A DNA stretch of 64,000 nt from Arthrobacter subterraneus (lineage in GTDB: Bacteria > Actinomycetota > Actinomycetes > Actinomycetales > Micrococcaceae), in NCBI RefSeq assembly GCF_900099735.1, contig NZ_FNDT01000001.1:365722-429721 (forward strand). Reading direction: 5' to 3'. The position numbers and the translations under genes were made by a program. The notes under the pieces are model-generated. The model did not search any database. It saw nothing but the letters and a program-made list of their open reading frames with translations, and was not told where the DNA came from. Positions within the stretch are counted from its first letter, which is position 1, and every line of letters begins with the position of its first letter. Positions 17,341 to 25,593 of this stretch are shown here, piece after piece.

Positions 17341-17403
17341 AAGTTTTTGTCGCCTATCTGCTGCTGAAACCGGCTCATAAGGGCAGATAGGCGACAAAAA
17401 CTT
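17341..17403. repeat. 63-bp palindromic repeat, copy 1 (perfect 21-bp arms)
   Basis: Perfect 21-bp inverted arms at 17341-17361 and 17383-17403 around a 21-base loop; the left arm begins AAGTTTTTGTCGCC. A second element of the same total length with a nearly identical arm lies at 57865-57927. This copy sits between the end of the DJ-1 family gene (14 bases away) and the fbpA promoter, where it could end transcription. The A/T-rich part is at the base of the stem, not after it, so it is not a standard intrinsic terminator. Confidence 0.9.
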
Positions 17404-17416
17404 CCAACCGGGGGGG

Positions 17417-17983
17417 TCAGGCCGTCTGGCCCTCGTGCGGCCCCTCGGCGATCTCCTCGAGAACCTTGTCGTTGAAGGCCGGCAGGTCATCGGGGTTGCG
17501 GCTGGTCACGAAGCCCGCATCCACGACCACCTCATCATCGGTCCATTCGGCACCGGCGTTCCGGAGGTCCGTTTCGAGCGTGTGGTAGGAGGTCATCGAC
17601 CGGCCGCTGACCACACCGGCTTCGATGAGCAGCCAGGGGGCGTGGCAGATTGCAGCCACGGGCTTGTGCTGTTCAAAGAAACCCCGGGCAAAGGCCTGTG
17701 CGTCCTTGTCCACCCGCAGATGATCGGCGTTGACCACGCCGCCCGGCAGGACCAGCGCATCAAAGTCCCCGGCCTTCGCCTGGTCAAGGGTCAGGTCCAC
17801 CGGGAACGTATCCGCCTTGTCGGTGCCGTTGAAGCCCTGGACGGTGCCCTCGCTGGGAGCAACCAGCGTCGGCACTCCGCCGGCACCCTTCACCGCTTCC
17901 CAGGGGCTGGTGAGCTCAACCTGTTCCACACCGTCCGTGAGCAGGAAGGCCACTTTCTTTCCGGAAATATCGTGCGTAGTCAT
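17417..17983 (-). CDS. DJ-1/PfpI family protein, YhbO/Hsp31-like (188 aa)
   Basis: Class I glutamine-amidotransferase-like fold protein of the DJ-1/PfpI group, linked in other bacteria to protein/nucleotide deglycase or stress-protection activity. The nucleophile elbow AAICHAPWLL places the reactive Cys at residue 113, followed by the typical His. DALVLPGGVVNADHLR and WTDDEVVVDAGFVTSRNPDDL are family signatures. The ATG at 17983 was chosen over an in-frame one 42 bases upstream because GGAGGAAG lies directly before it. Monocistronic; the palindromic repeat follows 14 bases after its stop. Confidence 0.92.
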   Translation of the reverse strand: MTTHDISGKKVAFLLTDGVEQVELTSPWEAVKGAGGVPTLVAPSEGTVQGFNGTDKADTFPVDLTLDQAKAGDFDALVLPGGVVNADHLRVDKDAQAFARGFFEQHKPVAAICHAPWLLIEAGVVSGRSMTSYHTLETDLRNAGAEWTDDEVVVDAGFVTSRNPDDLPAFNDKVLEEIAEGPHEGQTA

Positions 17984-18050
17984 GCTTCCTCCATTCCGTT
18001 GCGTACTACTCCAGCGTAGGAACAACGAAACTGCTAAGCAACCTGACTAT

Positions 18051-19430
18051 CTAGAGTCCGTCCGCCACTGCGGCAGCCGCCGCCAGCCAGGCGGCCTGGG
18101 TGGCCGGCTTCAGCGCACCCCACCGGATCCGCCCCTTCAGCAGCGCGACGTCATACGGGATGGTGACGGCACTGCGGGCAAGCTGCGTAAAACCGTCCGC
18201 GATGTGCTGTGCCTGTGCGGCGGTTCCGTTCTTGTCGGACTGGCTGACAATGACGACGGCGTTCTGTGACAGTTCCGCGTACTTCCCGCCCCGTGCGCGC
18301 AGCGCCTCGAGCAGCAGGGCTCCAGCCTCCGCGTGCTCCTCGAGAGTGGTGGTGGCGATGACCAGCTGGTCTGTGTGGTGGATCATCCGCAGCCAGCGTT
18401 CCGCGGTTTCGTCGTTACCGGAGTCGACGAAGTTCAGGCGGAAGTACTTGGACGCCACCTCGTGGAGGGCATCGAAATCGTCTGCGGTGACTTTCTGTTC
18501 CGAGGCGAGCACGTCCGGCTTCGACCGCAGGACGTCATACTTGTCTTCGGTCTGGTGGTGCACGTACCGGGCGAGCAGCGCCGACTGCGCCGACGGCGCC
18601 AGCAACTGGTTGGTCTCCGGCAGGAGGTCCATCACCGAGGAGTTGTGCGGGCCCTGTTCGGTACGCCATCCCAGGGTGCCGCGGGTTTCATTGTTGTCCC
18701 AGGCGAGTACCGGTCCCCCGCCGTTCCGGGCGAAGACGGCGGCGAGCATCACAGTGGTGGGCGTCTTGTTGGCGCCGCCCTTGCCGTTCACCACGGACAC
18801 GGTGCGTGGGCCGGGCCAGTGCTGGCTGACGGCACGGGTGTGCGCGCGCGTGGTCAGCTCCTTCTTCGAGGGCCCCACCCGGATCCCTATCCGGGACAGC
18901 AGCCCCCGGAACCCGGTCTCAGCGGGCACGGTGCCGTTGTCCGGGGCCAGGAAGGACCGACGCCGGCCTCCCGCTGTCTCCTGCCGGCGGGCCTGCCGCG
19001 GCGGGTCGGCGGGTGCGGTGGATGCAGAGGCAACGGCCGTCGTTGTACCGGTTCGGGTTTCGGGCTGCATCCTGTCCTCCGATGCGCTGGACGGGGCGGA
19101 TGATGCTCTGGACGGGGCGGATACGGGCATCTGCGGCAGCTCGGCGGCCGGTGCCTGCTCGGGAAGGACTACGGGAACCGACATGGTGCGGATGCCGTGG
19201 GCTGATTCGTCGAACCGGATATCGAGCACCTGGCGCTGGACGGTGTCCTCGGCTGCGCTCTCCTGCTGCACGGGCGGCGCCTGCGGAGCCGGTGACAACC
19301 GGTCGGCAAACCGGGGAACCTCGGAAATGGGTCCGGTGCCGGGCTCGCGGCCCGAGCGGCGCCTGCTTGCGCGGGTTGGAAAATCCTCCGGGTTCTCGCC
19401 CGGTCCCCAGGCTGAATCGTTGTCAGTCAT
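18051..19430 (-). CDS. ParA/MinD-like ATPase with long disordered N-terminus (459 aa)
   Basis: The first ~195 residues are low-complexity, rich in Pro, Ser, Ala and Arg, and are likely disordered. The C-terminal ~255 residues form a ParA/MinD-like domain. Its deviant Walker A reads NGKGGANKTPTT (Lys 217, Lys 222), where the usual G before the catalytic Lys is Asn and Thr-Thr is split by Pro; later segments include VLAWDNNETRGTLGW and LRLNFVDSGNDETAERWL. No parB or parS is visible nearby, so it is an orphan. Possible roles are cell-pole or chromosome positioning; nothing in the context decides. Start at ATG 19430 (AGGAACC before it); a TATAGT -10-like element lies about 40 bases upstream. Confidence 0.8.
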   Translation of the reverse strand: MTDNDSAWGPGENPEDFPTRASRRRSGREPGTGPISEVPRFADRLSPAPQAPPVQQESAAEDTVQRQVLDIRFDESAHGIRTMSVPVVLPEQAPAAELPQMPVSAPSRASSAPSSASEDRMQPETRTGTTTAVASASTAPADPPRQARRQETAGGRRRSFLAPDNGTVPAETGFRGLLSRIGIRVGPSKKELTTRAHTRAVSQHWPGPRTVSVVNGKGGANKTPTTVMLAAVFARNGGGPVLAWDNNETRGTLGWRTEQGPHNSSVMDLLPETNQLLAPSAQSALLARYVHHQTEDKYDVLRSKPDVLASEQKVTADDFDALHEVASKYFRLNFVDSGNDETAERWLRMIHHTDQLVIATTTLEEHAEAGALLLEALRARGGKYAELSQNAVVIVSQSDKNGTAAQAQHIADGFTQLARSAVTIPYDVALLKGRIRWGALKPATQAAWLAAAAAVADGL

Positions 19431-19531
19431 GGTTCCTGTCCTGTCGGGATGCCTCGCGACCATACTATAAGGAGGCTGATCAGATCCCGCTGCCAGCCCG
19501 TCCCCGGGCAGCTATACCCGGAGAAAAACAA

Positions 19532-19565
19532 CAGGCCGGCAGCTCCTGAATGAGCCGCCGGCCTG
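19532..19565 (-). terminator. Stem-loop after tRNA-Met
   Basis: Perfect 9-bp arms CAGGCCGGC (19532-19540) and GCCGGCCTG (19557-19565) with a 16-base loop, just beyond the 3' end of the tRNA-Met gene on the minus strand. Likely the transcription end of the tRNA unit. Confidence 0.65.
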
Positions 19566-19572
19566 CTACCTG

Positions 19573-19646
19573 TAGCGGTGGCGGGACTCGATCCCGCGAC
19601 CTCACGATTATGAGTCGTGCGCTCTAACCAGCTGAGCTACACCGCC
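19573..19646 (-). tRNA. tRNA-Met (anticodon CAT)
   Basis: Cloverleaf read on the minus strand: acceptor GGCGGTG pairing with CACCGCT (first pair G-U), D arm GCTC/GAGC, anticodon stem CACGA/TCGTG with loop CTCATAA giving anticodon CAT, and T arm GCGGG/CCCGC. CCA is not encoded. The G at position 1 and ordinary anticodon stem (no three G-C pairs) make this the elongator rather than the initiator tRNA-Met; a lysidine-modified tRNA-Ile with the same anticodon cannot be fully excluded. Confidence 0.93.
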
Positions 19647-19702
19647 ACAAATGAGACTGCCCGCATTCAATCTTACGATCTGCAGCGGGCCTCCCATTTG
19701 AG

Positions 19703-19774
19703 AGCCCCCCACCGGAATCGATCCGGTGACCTCGTTCTTACCAAGAACGCGCTCTACCACTGAGCTAGGGGGGC
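19703..19774 (-). tRNA. tRNA-Thr (anticodon GGT)
   Basis: Minus-strand cloverleaf of 72 bases: acceptor GCCCCCC/GGGGGGC, D arm GCTC/GAGC, anticodon stem CGTTC/GAACG with loop TTGGTAA giving anticodon GGT, T arm ACCGG/CCGGT. CCA is not encoded. It lies 56 bases upstream of tRNA-Met in the same direction, so the two are probably co-transcribed. Confidence 0.94.
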
Positions 19775-19861
19775 AACAGCAGAAAACTTTACCAGCTAAA
19801 ACGCGTGCTGAAAAATCGGCTTCCGGGGCGCTTTCCGCTTGCTTTCCCGACCCCGGAAACG

Positions 19862-19901
19862 ACGACGCCGGCCTCCCGCAACTGCGGAACGCCGGCGTCG
19901 T
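19862..19901 (-). terminator. Intrinsic-type stem-loop after the DEAD-box helicase gene
   Basis: Arms ACGACGCCGGC (19862-19872) and GCCGGCGTCGT (19891-19901) are perfectly complementary over 11 bp. The element follows the helicase stop by 26 bases on the minus strand and separates it from tRNA-Thr. Confidence 0.7.
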
Positions 19902-19927
19902 TTCATGGCACTAGAGAGCGCCTGCAA

Positions 19928-21850
19928 TCACCACTTCTCGCGGCGCCCGGTACCGGCGCCGGCACCCTTCTTGTGGCGCGGCTTGCGGTCATCCGAGGCA
20001 GCCGAGCGGTCGTGACGGAAGTCTCCCCCACGGGAGTCATCGTGCGAACGCTCCGCGCGGTAGCCGCCGTCGTGCCCGCGGTCGCTGCGGAAGCCTTCGC
20101 CGCCCTTGCGGTGCGGTTTCTTGAAGTCTCCGGCAGGGCGCTCGCGGTTGGGCTTGCGGCCCTTGTCAAGTTCGAGGTGGATCAGTTCGCCGCCGATGCG
20201 GGTCTTGGACAGCGCGCGCCACTGGTCCTTGGAGAGCTCTGCGGGGAGCTCAACCAGGGTGTGGTCCGCGCGGATGTCAATCCCGCCGATCTGCGACGAC
20301 GACAGTCCGCCCTCGTTGGCAATGGCACCGACAATGGAGCCGGGCATCACGCGCTGGCGACGGCCGACGGCGATGCGGTAGGTGGCATTTCCCTCGGTGA
20401 GGGTGCGCGTGGGCCCGCGGGACCCGAACGCGTCCTTCCGTCCGCCTGCGCGCTCCTTCTGGCCGACCGGAGCCTGCGGGAGGTCCTTGACCAGGATCGG
20501 GTTGCCGCCCTGCGCCATCACGGCAAGTGCAGCGGCAATCTCGGCGGCCGGAACGTTGTGCTCGTTCTCGTAGTTGGAGATCAGGTCGCGGAAGATCGAG
20601 ACATCCTCGGTGGCGAGGGTTTCCGTGATGCGCTCAGCGAACTTGTTCAGGCGCAGTTCGTTGACCGTCTCGGTGGAGGGCAGGTGCATCTGCTCGACCG
20701 GCTGGCGCGTTGCCTTCTCAATGGAACGCAGCAGGTACTTCTCACGCGGCGTGATGAAGAGGATCGCGTCACCCGAGCGGCCGGCACGGCCGGTGCGGCC
20801 GATGCGGTGCACGTAGGACTCGGTGTCATGCGGGATGTCGTAGTTGACCACGAGGGAGATCCGCTCGACATCGAGGCCGCGGGCTGCGACGTCCGTGGCC
20901 ACAAGGATGTCGATCTTGCCGTCGCGCAGCGCCTCGATGGTGCGCTCACGCTGCTGCTGCGGGATGTCACCGTTGATGGCGGCAGCCTGGAAGCCCCGGG
21001 AACGCAACTTGTCCGCCAGGTCTTCAGTGGCCATCTTGGTGCGCACGAAGGCGATGATTCCGTCGAAGTCCTCGACCTCAAGGATGCGGGTCATCGCGTC
21101 GAGCTTGTGCGGGCCCATTACCTGCAGGAACCGCTGCCGGGTGTTGGCGCCGGTGGTGGTCTTGGACTTGACCGTGATTTCCTGCGGGTTGTTCAGGTAC
21201 TTCTGCGCGATCCGGCGGATGGCGCTCGGCATGGTCGCCGAGAACAGCGCAACCTGCTTGTCCTCCGGGGTTCCTGCGAGAATCTGCTCCACGTCGTCGG
21301 CGAAGCCCATGCGCAGCATCTCGTCTGCCTCATCGAGCACGAGGTACTGCAGGTTGGACAGGTCGAGCGATCCCTTTGACAGGTGGTCGATCACGCGTCC
21401 CGGGGTACCGACCACGACCTGCGCGCCGCGGCGCAGGCCTGCCAGCTGCGGGCCGTAGGCGGATCCGCCGTAGACCGGCAGCACGGTGAAGTTGTCGATA
21501 TGCTTGGCGTAGGAGGCAAACGCCTCCGCGACCTGGAGCGCGAGTTCACGGGTCGGTGCGAGGACCAGGACCTGGGTGAACTTCGCGGGACCGTTCAGAT
21601 CGGCGAGCTCGGCCATCTTTGAGAGAGCAGGAATGGCGAACGCGGCGGTCTTGCCGGTACCGGTCTGGGCCAGCCCGACGACGTCGCGCCCTTCCAGCAG
21701 GGCCGGAATGGTGGCTGCCTGGATGGGAGAGGGCTTTTCGTAGCCGACGTCGGACAGTGCGGCAAGCACGCGCCCGTCGAGGTTGAAGTCGGCGAACGTG
21801 ATGTCGGGGGTCTCGGATTCGAGGGTGTCTGCGGGCAGGTTTTCAGGCAT
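19928..21850 (-). CDS. deaD: DEAD-box ATP-dependent RNA helicase, DeaD/CsdA-like (640 aa)
   Basis: Cytoplasmic RNA helicase for ribosome assembly and cold or stress RNA remodelling. Motifs in order: Q motif around FNLDGRVLAALSDVGYEKPS, AQTGTGKT (I), VLDEADEML (II), LFSATMP (III), RGLDVERI (V) and HRIGRTGRAGRSG (VI). After the helicase core comes a DbpA-like RNA-binding domain (YRIAVGRRQRVMPGSIVGAI) and a basic, Gly/Arg/Asp-rich tail typical of actinobacterial CsdA. The frame is open for another 69 codons upstream, but ATG 21850, preceding PENLPAD, is preferred because the upstream residues look non-coding; the ribosome binding site is weak. Confidence 0.94.
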   Translation of the reverse strand: MPENLPADTLESETPDITFADFNLDGRVLAALSDVGYEKPSPIQAATIPALLEGRDVVGLAQTGTGKTAAFAIPALSKMAELADLNGPAKFTQVLVLAPTRELALQVAEAFASYAKHIDNFTVLPVYGGSAYGPQLAGLRRGAQVVVGTPGRVIDHLSKGSLDLSNLQYLVLDEADEMLRMGFADDVEQILAGTPEDKQVALFSATMPSAIRRIAQKYLNNPQEITVKSKTTTGANTRQRFLQVMGPHKLDAMTRILEVEDFDGIIAFVRTKMATEDLADKLRSRGFQAAAINGDIPQQQRERTIEALRDGKIDILVATDVAARGLDVERISLVVNYDIPHDTESYVHRIGRTGRAGRSGDAILFITPREKYLLRSIEKATRQPVEQMHLPSTETVNELRLNKFAERITETLATEDVSIFRDLISNYENEHNVPAAEIAAALAVMAQGGNPILVKDLPQAPVGQKERAGGRKDAFGSRGPTRTLTEGNATYRIAVGRRQRVMPGSIVGAIANEGGLSSSQIGGIDIRADHTLVELPAELSKDQWRALSKTRIGGELIHLELDKGRKPNRERPAGDFKKPHRKGGEGFRSDRGHDGGYRAERSHDDSRGGDFRHDRSAASDDRKPRHKKGAGAGTGRREKW

Positions 21851-22265
21851 GGGGAAGTTGACCTTCGCTAGGGAGCCGGACGGCTGAGATGAGCCGTATG
21901 AACAGGGATCCAGTGCTGTTTCAATCCCGCGGCTGGACCGTGCATTCCTTCTCCGGCCGCTATCACAGCGGTGAAGAGCAATGCTCTGAGACCGGCACTC
22001 CCTGAATGAATCTGCCCGCTTGCCTATTCGCAGCGGGCCCCAACACAACCAATCCATGCCTCTACAGGGCAGGAATCAAGGGAAAACCGGTGTGGGGGAT
22101 GTTTCCAGTGTACCCTACCGGGCTCCGCAGCCTGTGCCGCGGGGCGCCAATCAGCACGTGAGCCTGCGCACAGCCCCAGGACGCCCCCGGCATTTCTTGA
22201 TTTACGCCCCTGACCGCTGACAGCATGGACCAAACCGTCCGCAACCCCCAACCGAAGGAACACTC
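21851..22265. other. Divergent intergenic region, probable long helicase leader
   Basis: About 415 bases without a gene between the leftward helicase and the rightward BCCT transporter. A hairpin GCCCGCT/AGCGGGC with an 11-base loop lies at 22014-22038. Long structured 5' leaders are known for cold-induced DeaD/CsdA genes, so part of this DNA may be such a leader; I could not define it further. The end holds the BCCT leader, with GAAGGAAC just before the ATG at 22266. Confidence 0.45.
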
Positions 22266-24041
22266 ATGAGTGCACCTCCTGAAAACAAGACCTCCAAGAG
22301 TTCGAAGGGCGCCCCAGGGGGAACGGCGACCCACGGTTTCATCCCTGCGCCGCGCATCTTCTGGCCCGCGCTCATCATCATCCTGGCTGCCGCCCTGACC
22401 GCCATCATTCTCCCGGAACCAACCGGCGAAGTGCTGTCCGCCGCCCAGACCGGCGTCGTCTCTGTATTCGGTCCGTACTATCTGCTGGCTGTGGCGGGCT
22501 TTGTGGTCTTCGCCGTCTGGATGGGCGTCAGCCGCTTCGGAGATATCAAGCTGGGCAAGGATGACGGCGAACCGGAGTTCAAACTGCTTTCCTGGTTTGC
22601 CATGCTGTTTGCCGCCGGCATGGGGATCGGCCTGGTTTTCTGGGGGGCCGCTGAGCCGCTGACATTCTTCGTCAACCCCAAGCCCGGCGTCGAGGGCGAT
22701 GCCCGCGAACTCGCCAACGCCGCAATGACCCAGACCTACCTGCACTGGGGTTTCCACGCCTGGGCGATCTACGCCGTCGTGGGGCTCTCGCTCGCCTACG
22801 CGATCCACCGCAAGGGGCGGCCGGTGTCCATCCGGTGGGCCCTGGAACCGTTGCTCGGTGACCGGGTGAAGGGCCGCGCCGGTGATGTGATCGACATCAT
22901 CGCGATTGTGGGAACTGTTTTCGGCGTAGCCACCTCACTGGGCCTCGGCGTACAGCAGATCGCTGCGGGCCTGGTGCACCTCGGGGCTTTCGGTGAATCC
23001 ACCGACGCGCTGCTGGTGGGCCTCATCATCGTGATTACCTTCATTGCGATCCTGTCCGTCGTCAGCGGGATCGGCAAGGGCATCAAGTGGCTGTCGAACA
23101 TCAACCTCGGAATGGCCGCCGTCTTCCTGGTCTCCGTGCTGCTGCTCGGTCCCACCCTCTTCCTGTTCCGTGAGTTCGTGCAGTCCGTTGGCGGCTACCT
23201 TCAGAACGTCATCGGCCTGTCCTTCGACTCAAGCGCGTTCGCCGGCGAGGCGGGCCGGGAATGGCAGGGCTTCTGGACCGTCTTCTACTGGGGCTGGTGG
23301 ATGTCCTGGGCGCCGTTCGTGGGTCTGTTCATCGCGCGCATCTCCCGCGGCCGCACCGTCCGCGAGTTTGTCCTGGGCGTTCTGCTCGTCCCGTCGATGG
23401 TGAGCTTCATCTGGTTCGCGGTGATGGGCGGGACGGCGATCGACCGCGCGTTTGCGGACGGCAACGGCGGATTGTTCGATCCTGAAGAGGGCATCGTGTC
23501 CGAAGAGGTGCTGTTCAACCTTCTGGAAGGGCTGCCCCTGGGCGGAGTGCTCTCCGTCATCGCCGTGGCACTGGTGGCCATCTTCTTCATCACCTCCTCC
23601 GACTCCGGTTCGCTGGTGGTGGACATGCTCGCCTCGGGCGGCCTGACCGATCCTCCGAAGTGGAGCCGCGTACTCTGGGCCGCGCTGGAAGGCGCCCTCG
23701 CTATCGCCCTGCTGCTGGCCGGCGGTCTGGCCGCCCTGCAGACCGGGTCCATCCTCACGGCACTGCCGATCAGCGTGGTCATCATCGGGATGTGCATTTC
23801 GCTCTACAAAGCCCTGAACGCCGAGCATCAGCTGCTGGTGCGTGCCGAGCGGCGGCAGCGCCGTGAGGAACTCGAGCGTGAGATCGGTGAAAGCGTCACC
23901 GTGCAGCTGTCGGAGAACTTCAGCGAGCATTTCGGTGACCAGGTGGACGACCGCATCGAGACGGCCCTGCCGAGCGAAATCGACACGCGTCCCCGGCCCT
24001 GGCTCCCCCGCCGCCGGTCGAAGCCCGGCTCCGTCCGCTGA
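22266..24041 (+). CDS. BCCT-family osmolyte (betaine/choline/carnitine) transporter (591 aa)
   Basis: Secondary transporter of the betaine-choline-carnitine family with 12 predicted membrane helices. The family signature is clear: GMGIGLVFWGAAEP, WGFHAWAIYAVVGL, and the helix 8 motif WGWWMSWAPFVGLFIARIS with the Trp residues that line the quaternary-amine site. The charged C-terminus of about 70 residues (EREIGESVTVQLSENFSEHF and following) resembles the cytosolic osmosensing tail of BetP-like carriers. Likely imports glycine betaine or a related solute with Na+. Monocistronic. Confidence 0.93.
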   Translation: MSAPPENKTSKSSKGAPGGTATHGFIPAPRIFWPALIIILAAALTAIILPEPTGEVLSAAQTGVVSVFGPYYLLAVAGFVVFAVWMGVSRFGDIKLGKDDGEPEFKLLSWFAMLFAAGMGIGLVFWGAAEPLTFFVNPKPGVEGDARELANAAMTQTYLHWGFHAWAIYAVVGLSLAYAIHRKGRPVSIRWALEPLLGDRVKGRAGDVIDIIAIVGTVFGVATSLGLGVQQIAAGLVHLGAFGESTDALLVGLIIVITFIAILSVVSGIGKGIKWLSNINLGMAAVFLVSVLLLGPTLFLFREFVQSVGGYLQNVIGLSFDSSAFAGEAGREWQGFWTVFYWGWWMSWAPFVGLFIARISRGRTVREFVLGVLLVPSMVSFIWFAVMGGTAIDRAFADGNGGLFDPEEGIVSEEVLFNLLEGLPLGGVLSVIAVALVAIFFITSSDSGSLVVDMLASGGLTDPPKWSRVLWAALEGALAIALLLAGGLAALQTGSILTALPISVVIIGMCISLYKALNAEHQLLVRAERRQRREELEREIGESVTVQLSENFSEHFGDQVDDRIETALPSEIDTRPRPWLPRRRSKPGSVR

Positions 24042-24091
24042 GGACGCGGTTCAGCCGGCGCTGAAGTTCAGTCGCCGCTGAGCACATGCAA

Positions 24092-24120
24092 AGGTGCCTG
24101 CCTGGGTCAGGCGGGCACCT
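24092..24120. terminator. Stem-loop between convergent BCCT and MOSC genes
   Basis: Imperfect inverted repeat: AGGTGCCTGCCT pairs with AGGCGGGCACCT around a short loop. It covers the last codons and stop of the MOSC gene and lies 51 bases after the BCCT stop, so it could stop transcription from both sides. Confidence 0.5.
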
Positions 24121-24751
24121 GCCGGGCCCTTGCGAGGGCCCGGCGGACGTCCGGAGTGAGCTGCGCACCGCCGTCGTACGCATCCTGCAGCCGCCCCGCC
24201 TGCTCCACCGTCAGGCCCGCGAAAAGCTGGCCGATGGTCACCCCGTGCTCCGGCCGGTGCACGACGACGACGGCGTCCCCCGCCTTGATCTGCCCTCCCC
24301 TGCGCACGCTCAGGTACGTGCCGACCCTGCCTTCCGCAGTGAAGCGCTTCACCCAGTCGGGCTCGCCGAGATAGCGTGCGAAGTTCATGCAGGGCGTGCG
24401 CGGTTCGGTGACTTCGAGGAGCACCTCGCCAATGCGCCACTGCTCGCCGATCACGGCCTGTGTGGCCTCGATCCCGGCAACCCGGAGGTTCTCGCCGAAC
24501 CTGCCCGGCGCCATGTCCCGGCCCAGTTCAGCCGACCAGAAATCGGCGTCCTCCTGGGAGTAGGCGTACAGAGCCTTGGACGGGCCGCCGTGGTGTTTGC
24601 GGCTTGCCTGGATGTCACCGGTGAGCCCGAGCGGGTGGACCTTCACCGGTCCCTCCGCCGGGCGCTTGTCGATTGCCGTCACACCGGTGGAGTCCCGGGT
24701 CGGCAGAAGGGCGTGGACTCGGCACACGGCGAGGAGAATTCCGGCGGTCAT
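24107..24751 (-). CDS. MOSC domain protein, YiiM-like (214 aa)
   Basis: MOSC (molybdenum cofactor sulfurase C-terminal) domain protein. The central region shows the family pattern: GDIQASRKHHGGPSKALYAY, GRFGENLRVAG and TEPRTPCMNFARYLG with the conserved Cys that carries sulfur or binds the cofactor. The C-terminal segment VTIGQLFAGLTVEQAGRLQDA matches the 3-alpha region of YiiM-type proteins, which in E. coli reduces N-hydroxylated bases. The ATG lies 24 bases downstream of the adjacent SDR gene stop, so the two may be co-transcribed. Confidence 0.88.
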   Translation of the reverse strand: MTAGILLAVCRVHALLPTRDSTGVTAIDKRPAEGPVKVHPLGLTGDIQASRKHHGGPSKALYAYSQEDADFWSAELGRDMAPGRFGENLRVAGIEATQAVIGEQWRIGEVLLEVTEPRTPCMNFARYLGEPDWVKRFTAEGRVGTYLSVRRGGQIKAGDAVVVVHRPEHGVTIGQLFAGLTVEQAGRLQDAYDGGAQLTPDVRRALARARQVPA

Positions 24752-24775
24752 ACAGGAATCGTATGCCGGACGAAG

Positions 24776-25528
24776 TCAGGACGCTGAGAACCCGCCGTCG
24801 GCCTTGATCAATTGTCCGCTGATCCACCGCCCGGGGGATGACAGGAGGAACGCCACGACGGCGGCGACGTCGGCTGGCGTCCCCAGCCTTCCGGTCGGCT
24901 GTTGGGCCGTAAGCGCCTCCCGCACCCCGTCGGTCATCCAGCCGGTGTCCACCGGGCCCGGATTCAGCACGTTGGAACTGATCTTCCGCTCCCCCAGCTC
25001 GCGCGCAGCCGCGATGACAATCCGGTCAAGGGCACCTTTGGAAGCACCGTAGGGAAGGTTGTGCACGGTGTGGTCGCTGGTCAGCGCGACGATAGCGCCG
25101 CCGTCGTCGGGGCACTGCTGCGCAAAGGCGCGGATGAGCTGCCAGGCAGCGCGGACGTTCACGGCGAAGTGCCGGTCGAAGCTCTCGACGGTCGTGTCGA
25201 GGATAGACGAGTCAACGCTCTCCGCGTGCGAGAGCACCAGCCCGGAGAGGGGCCCGAGTTCCGCGGCGTTCCGGATGAGGACATCGGGCGTCCCGGGCTG
25301 TTCAAGGTCCGCGGGAAGGAGCATCACCCGGGATCCGATCGCCTCGAGTTCCGCCGCGAGGTCCCGCAGCTCGGCGTACGGGTCCTCGGTGGAATTGACC
25401 CGCTGGTCATAGGGGTGCCAGTAGGAAAGCGCGAGGTCCCAGCCTTCCGCCGCAAGTGCCCGGGCAATTCCGGCGCCGACTCCCGCGGAGCGTCCCGCAC
25501 CGGTAATCAGGGCAGATCGTTGCATCAT
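24776..25528 (-). CDS. Short-chain dehydrogenase/reductase (250 aa)
   Basis: Classical SDR oxidoreductase with the NAD(P)-binding TGAGRSAGVGAGIA at residues 9-22. The family Tyr-x3-Lys appears as YGASKGALD, and a proline-glycine segment NPGPVDTGWM follows. The final residues (GRWISGQLIKADGGFSAS) match 3-oxoacyl-ACP reductase-like SDRs. The insert YWHPYDQRVNSTEDP after the cofactor motif suggests a subgroup that is not FabG itself. Substrate unknown. It is divergent from the amidohydrolase gene with a 65-base shared promoter interval. Confidence 0.88.
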   Translation of the reverse strand: MMQRSALITGAGRSAGVGAGIARALAAEGWDLALSYWHPYDQRVNSTEDPYAELRDLAAELEAIGSRVMLLPADLEQPGTPDVLIRNAAELGPLSGLVLSHAESVDSSILDTTVESFDRHFAVNVRAAWQLIRAFAQQCPDDGGAIVALTSDHTVHNLPYGASKGALDRIVIAAARELGERKISSNVLNPGPVDTGWMTDGVREALTAQQPTGRLGTPADVAAVVAFLLSSPGRWISGQLIKADGGFSAS

Positions 25529-25593
25529 CGAATCAGTGTAGGCAGACGGTAAGTTTGACTGTGACCCCCACCACCGGCGAAAGGTCTATATCC

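Noticed and set aside
19573..19774. The two adjacent tRNA genes considered as an attachment site for an integrated element.
   Set aside because: No integrase and no repeated tRNA 3' fragment was found nearby; the flanking genes look chromosomal.
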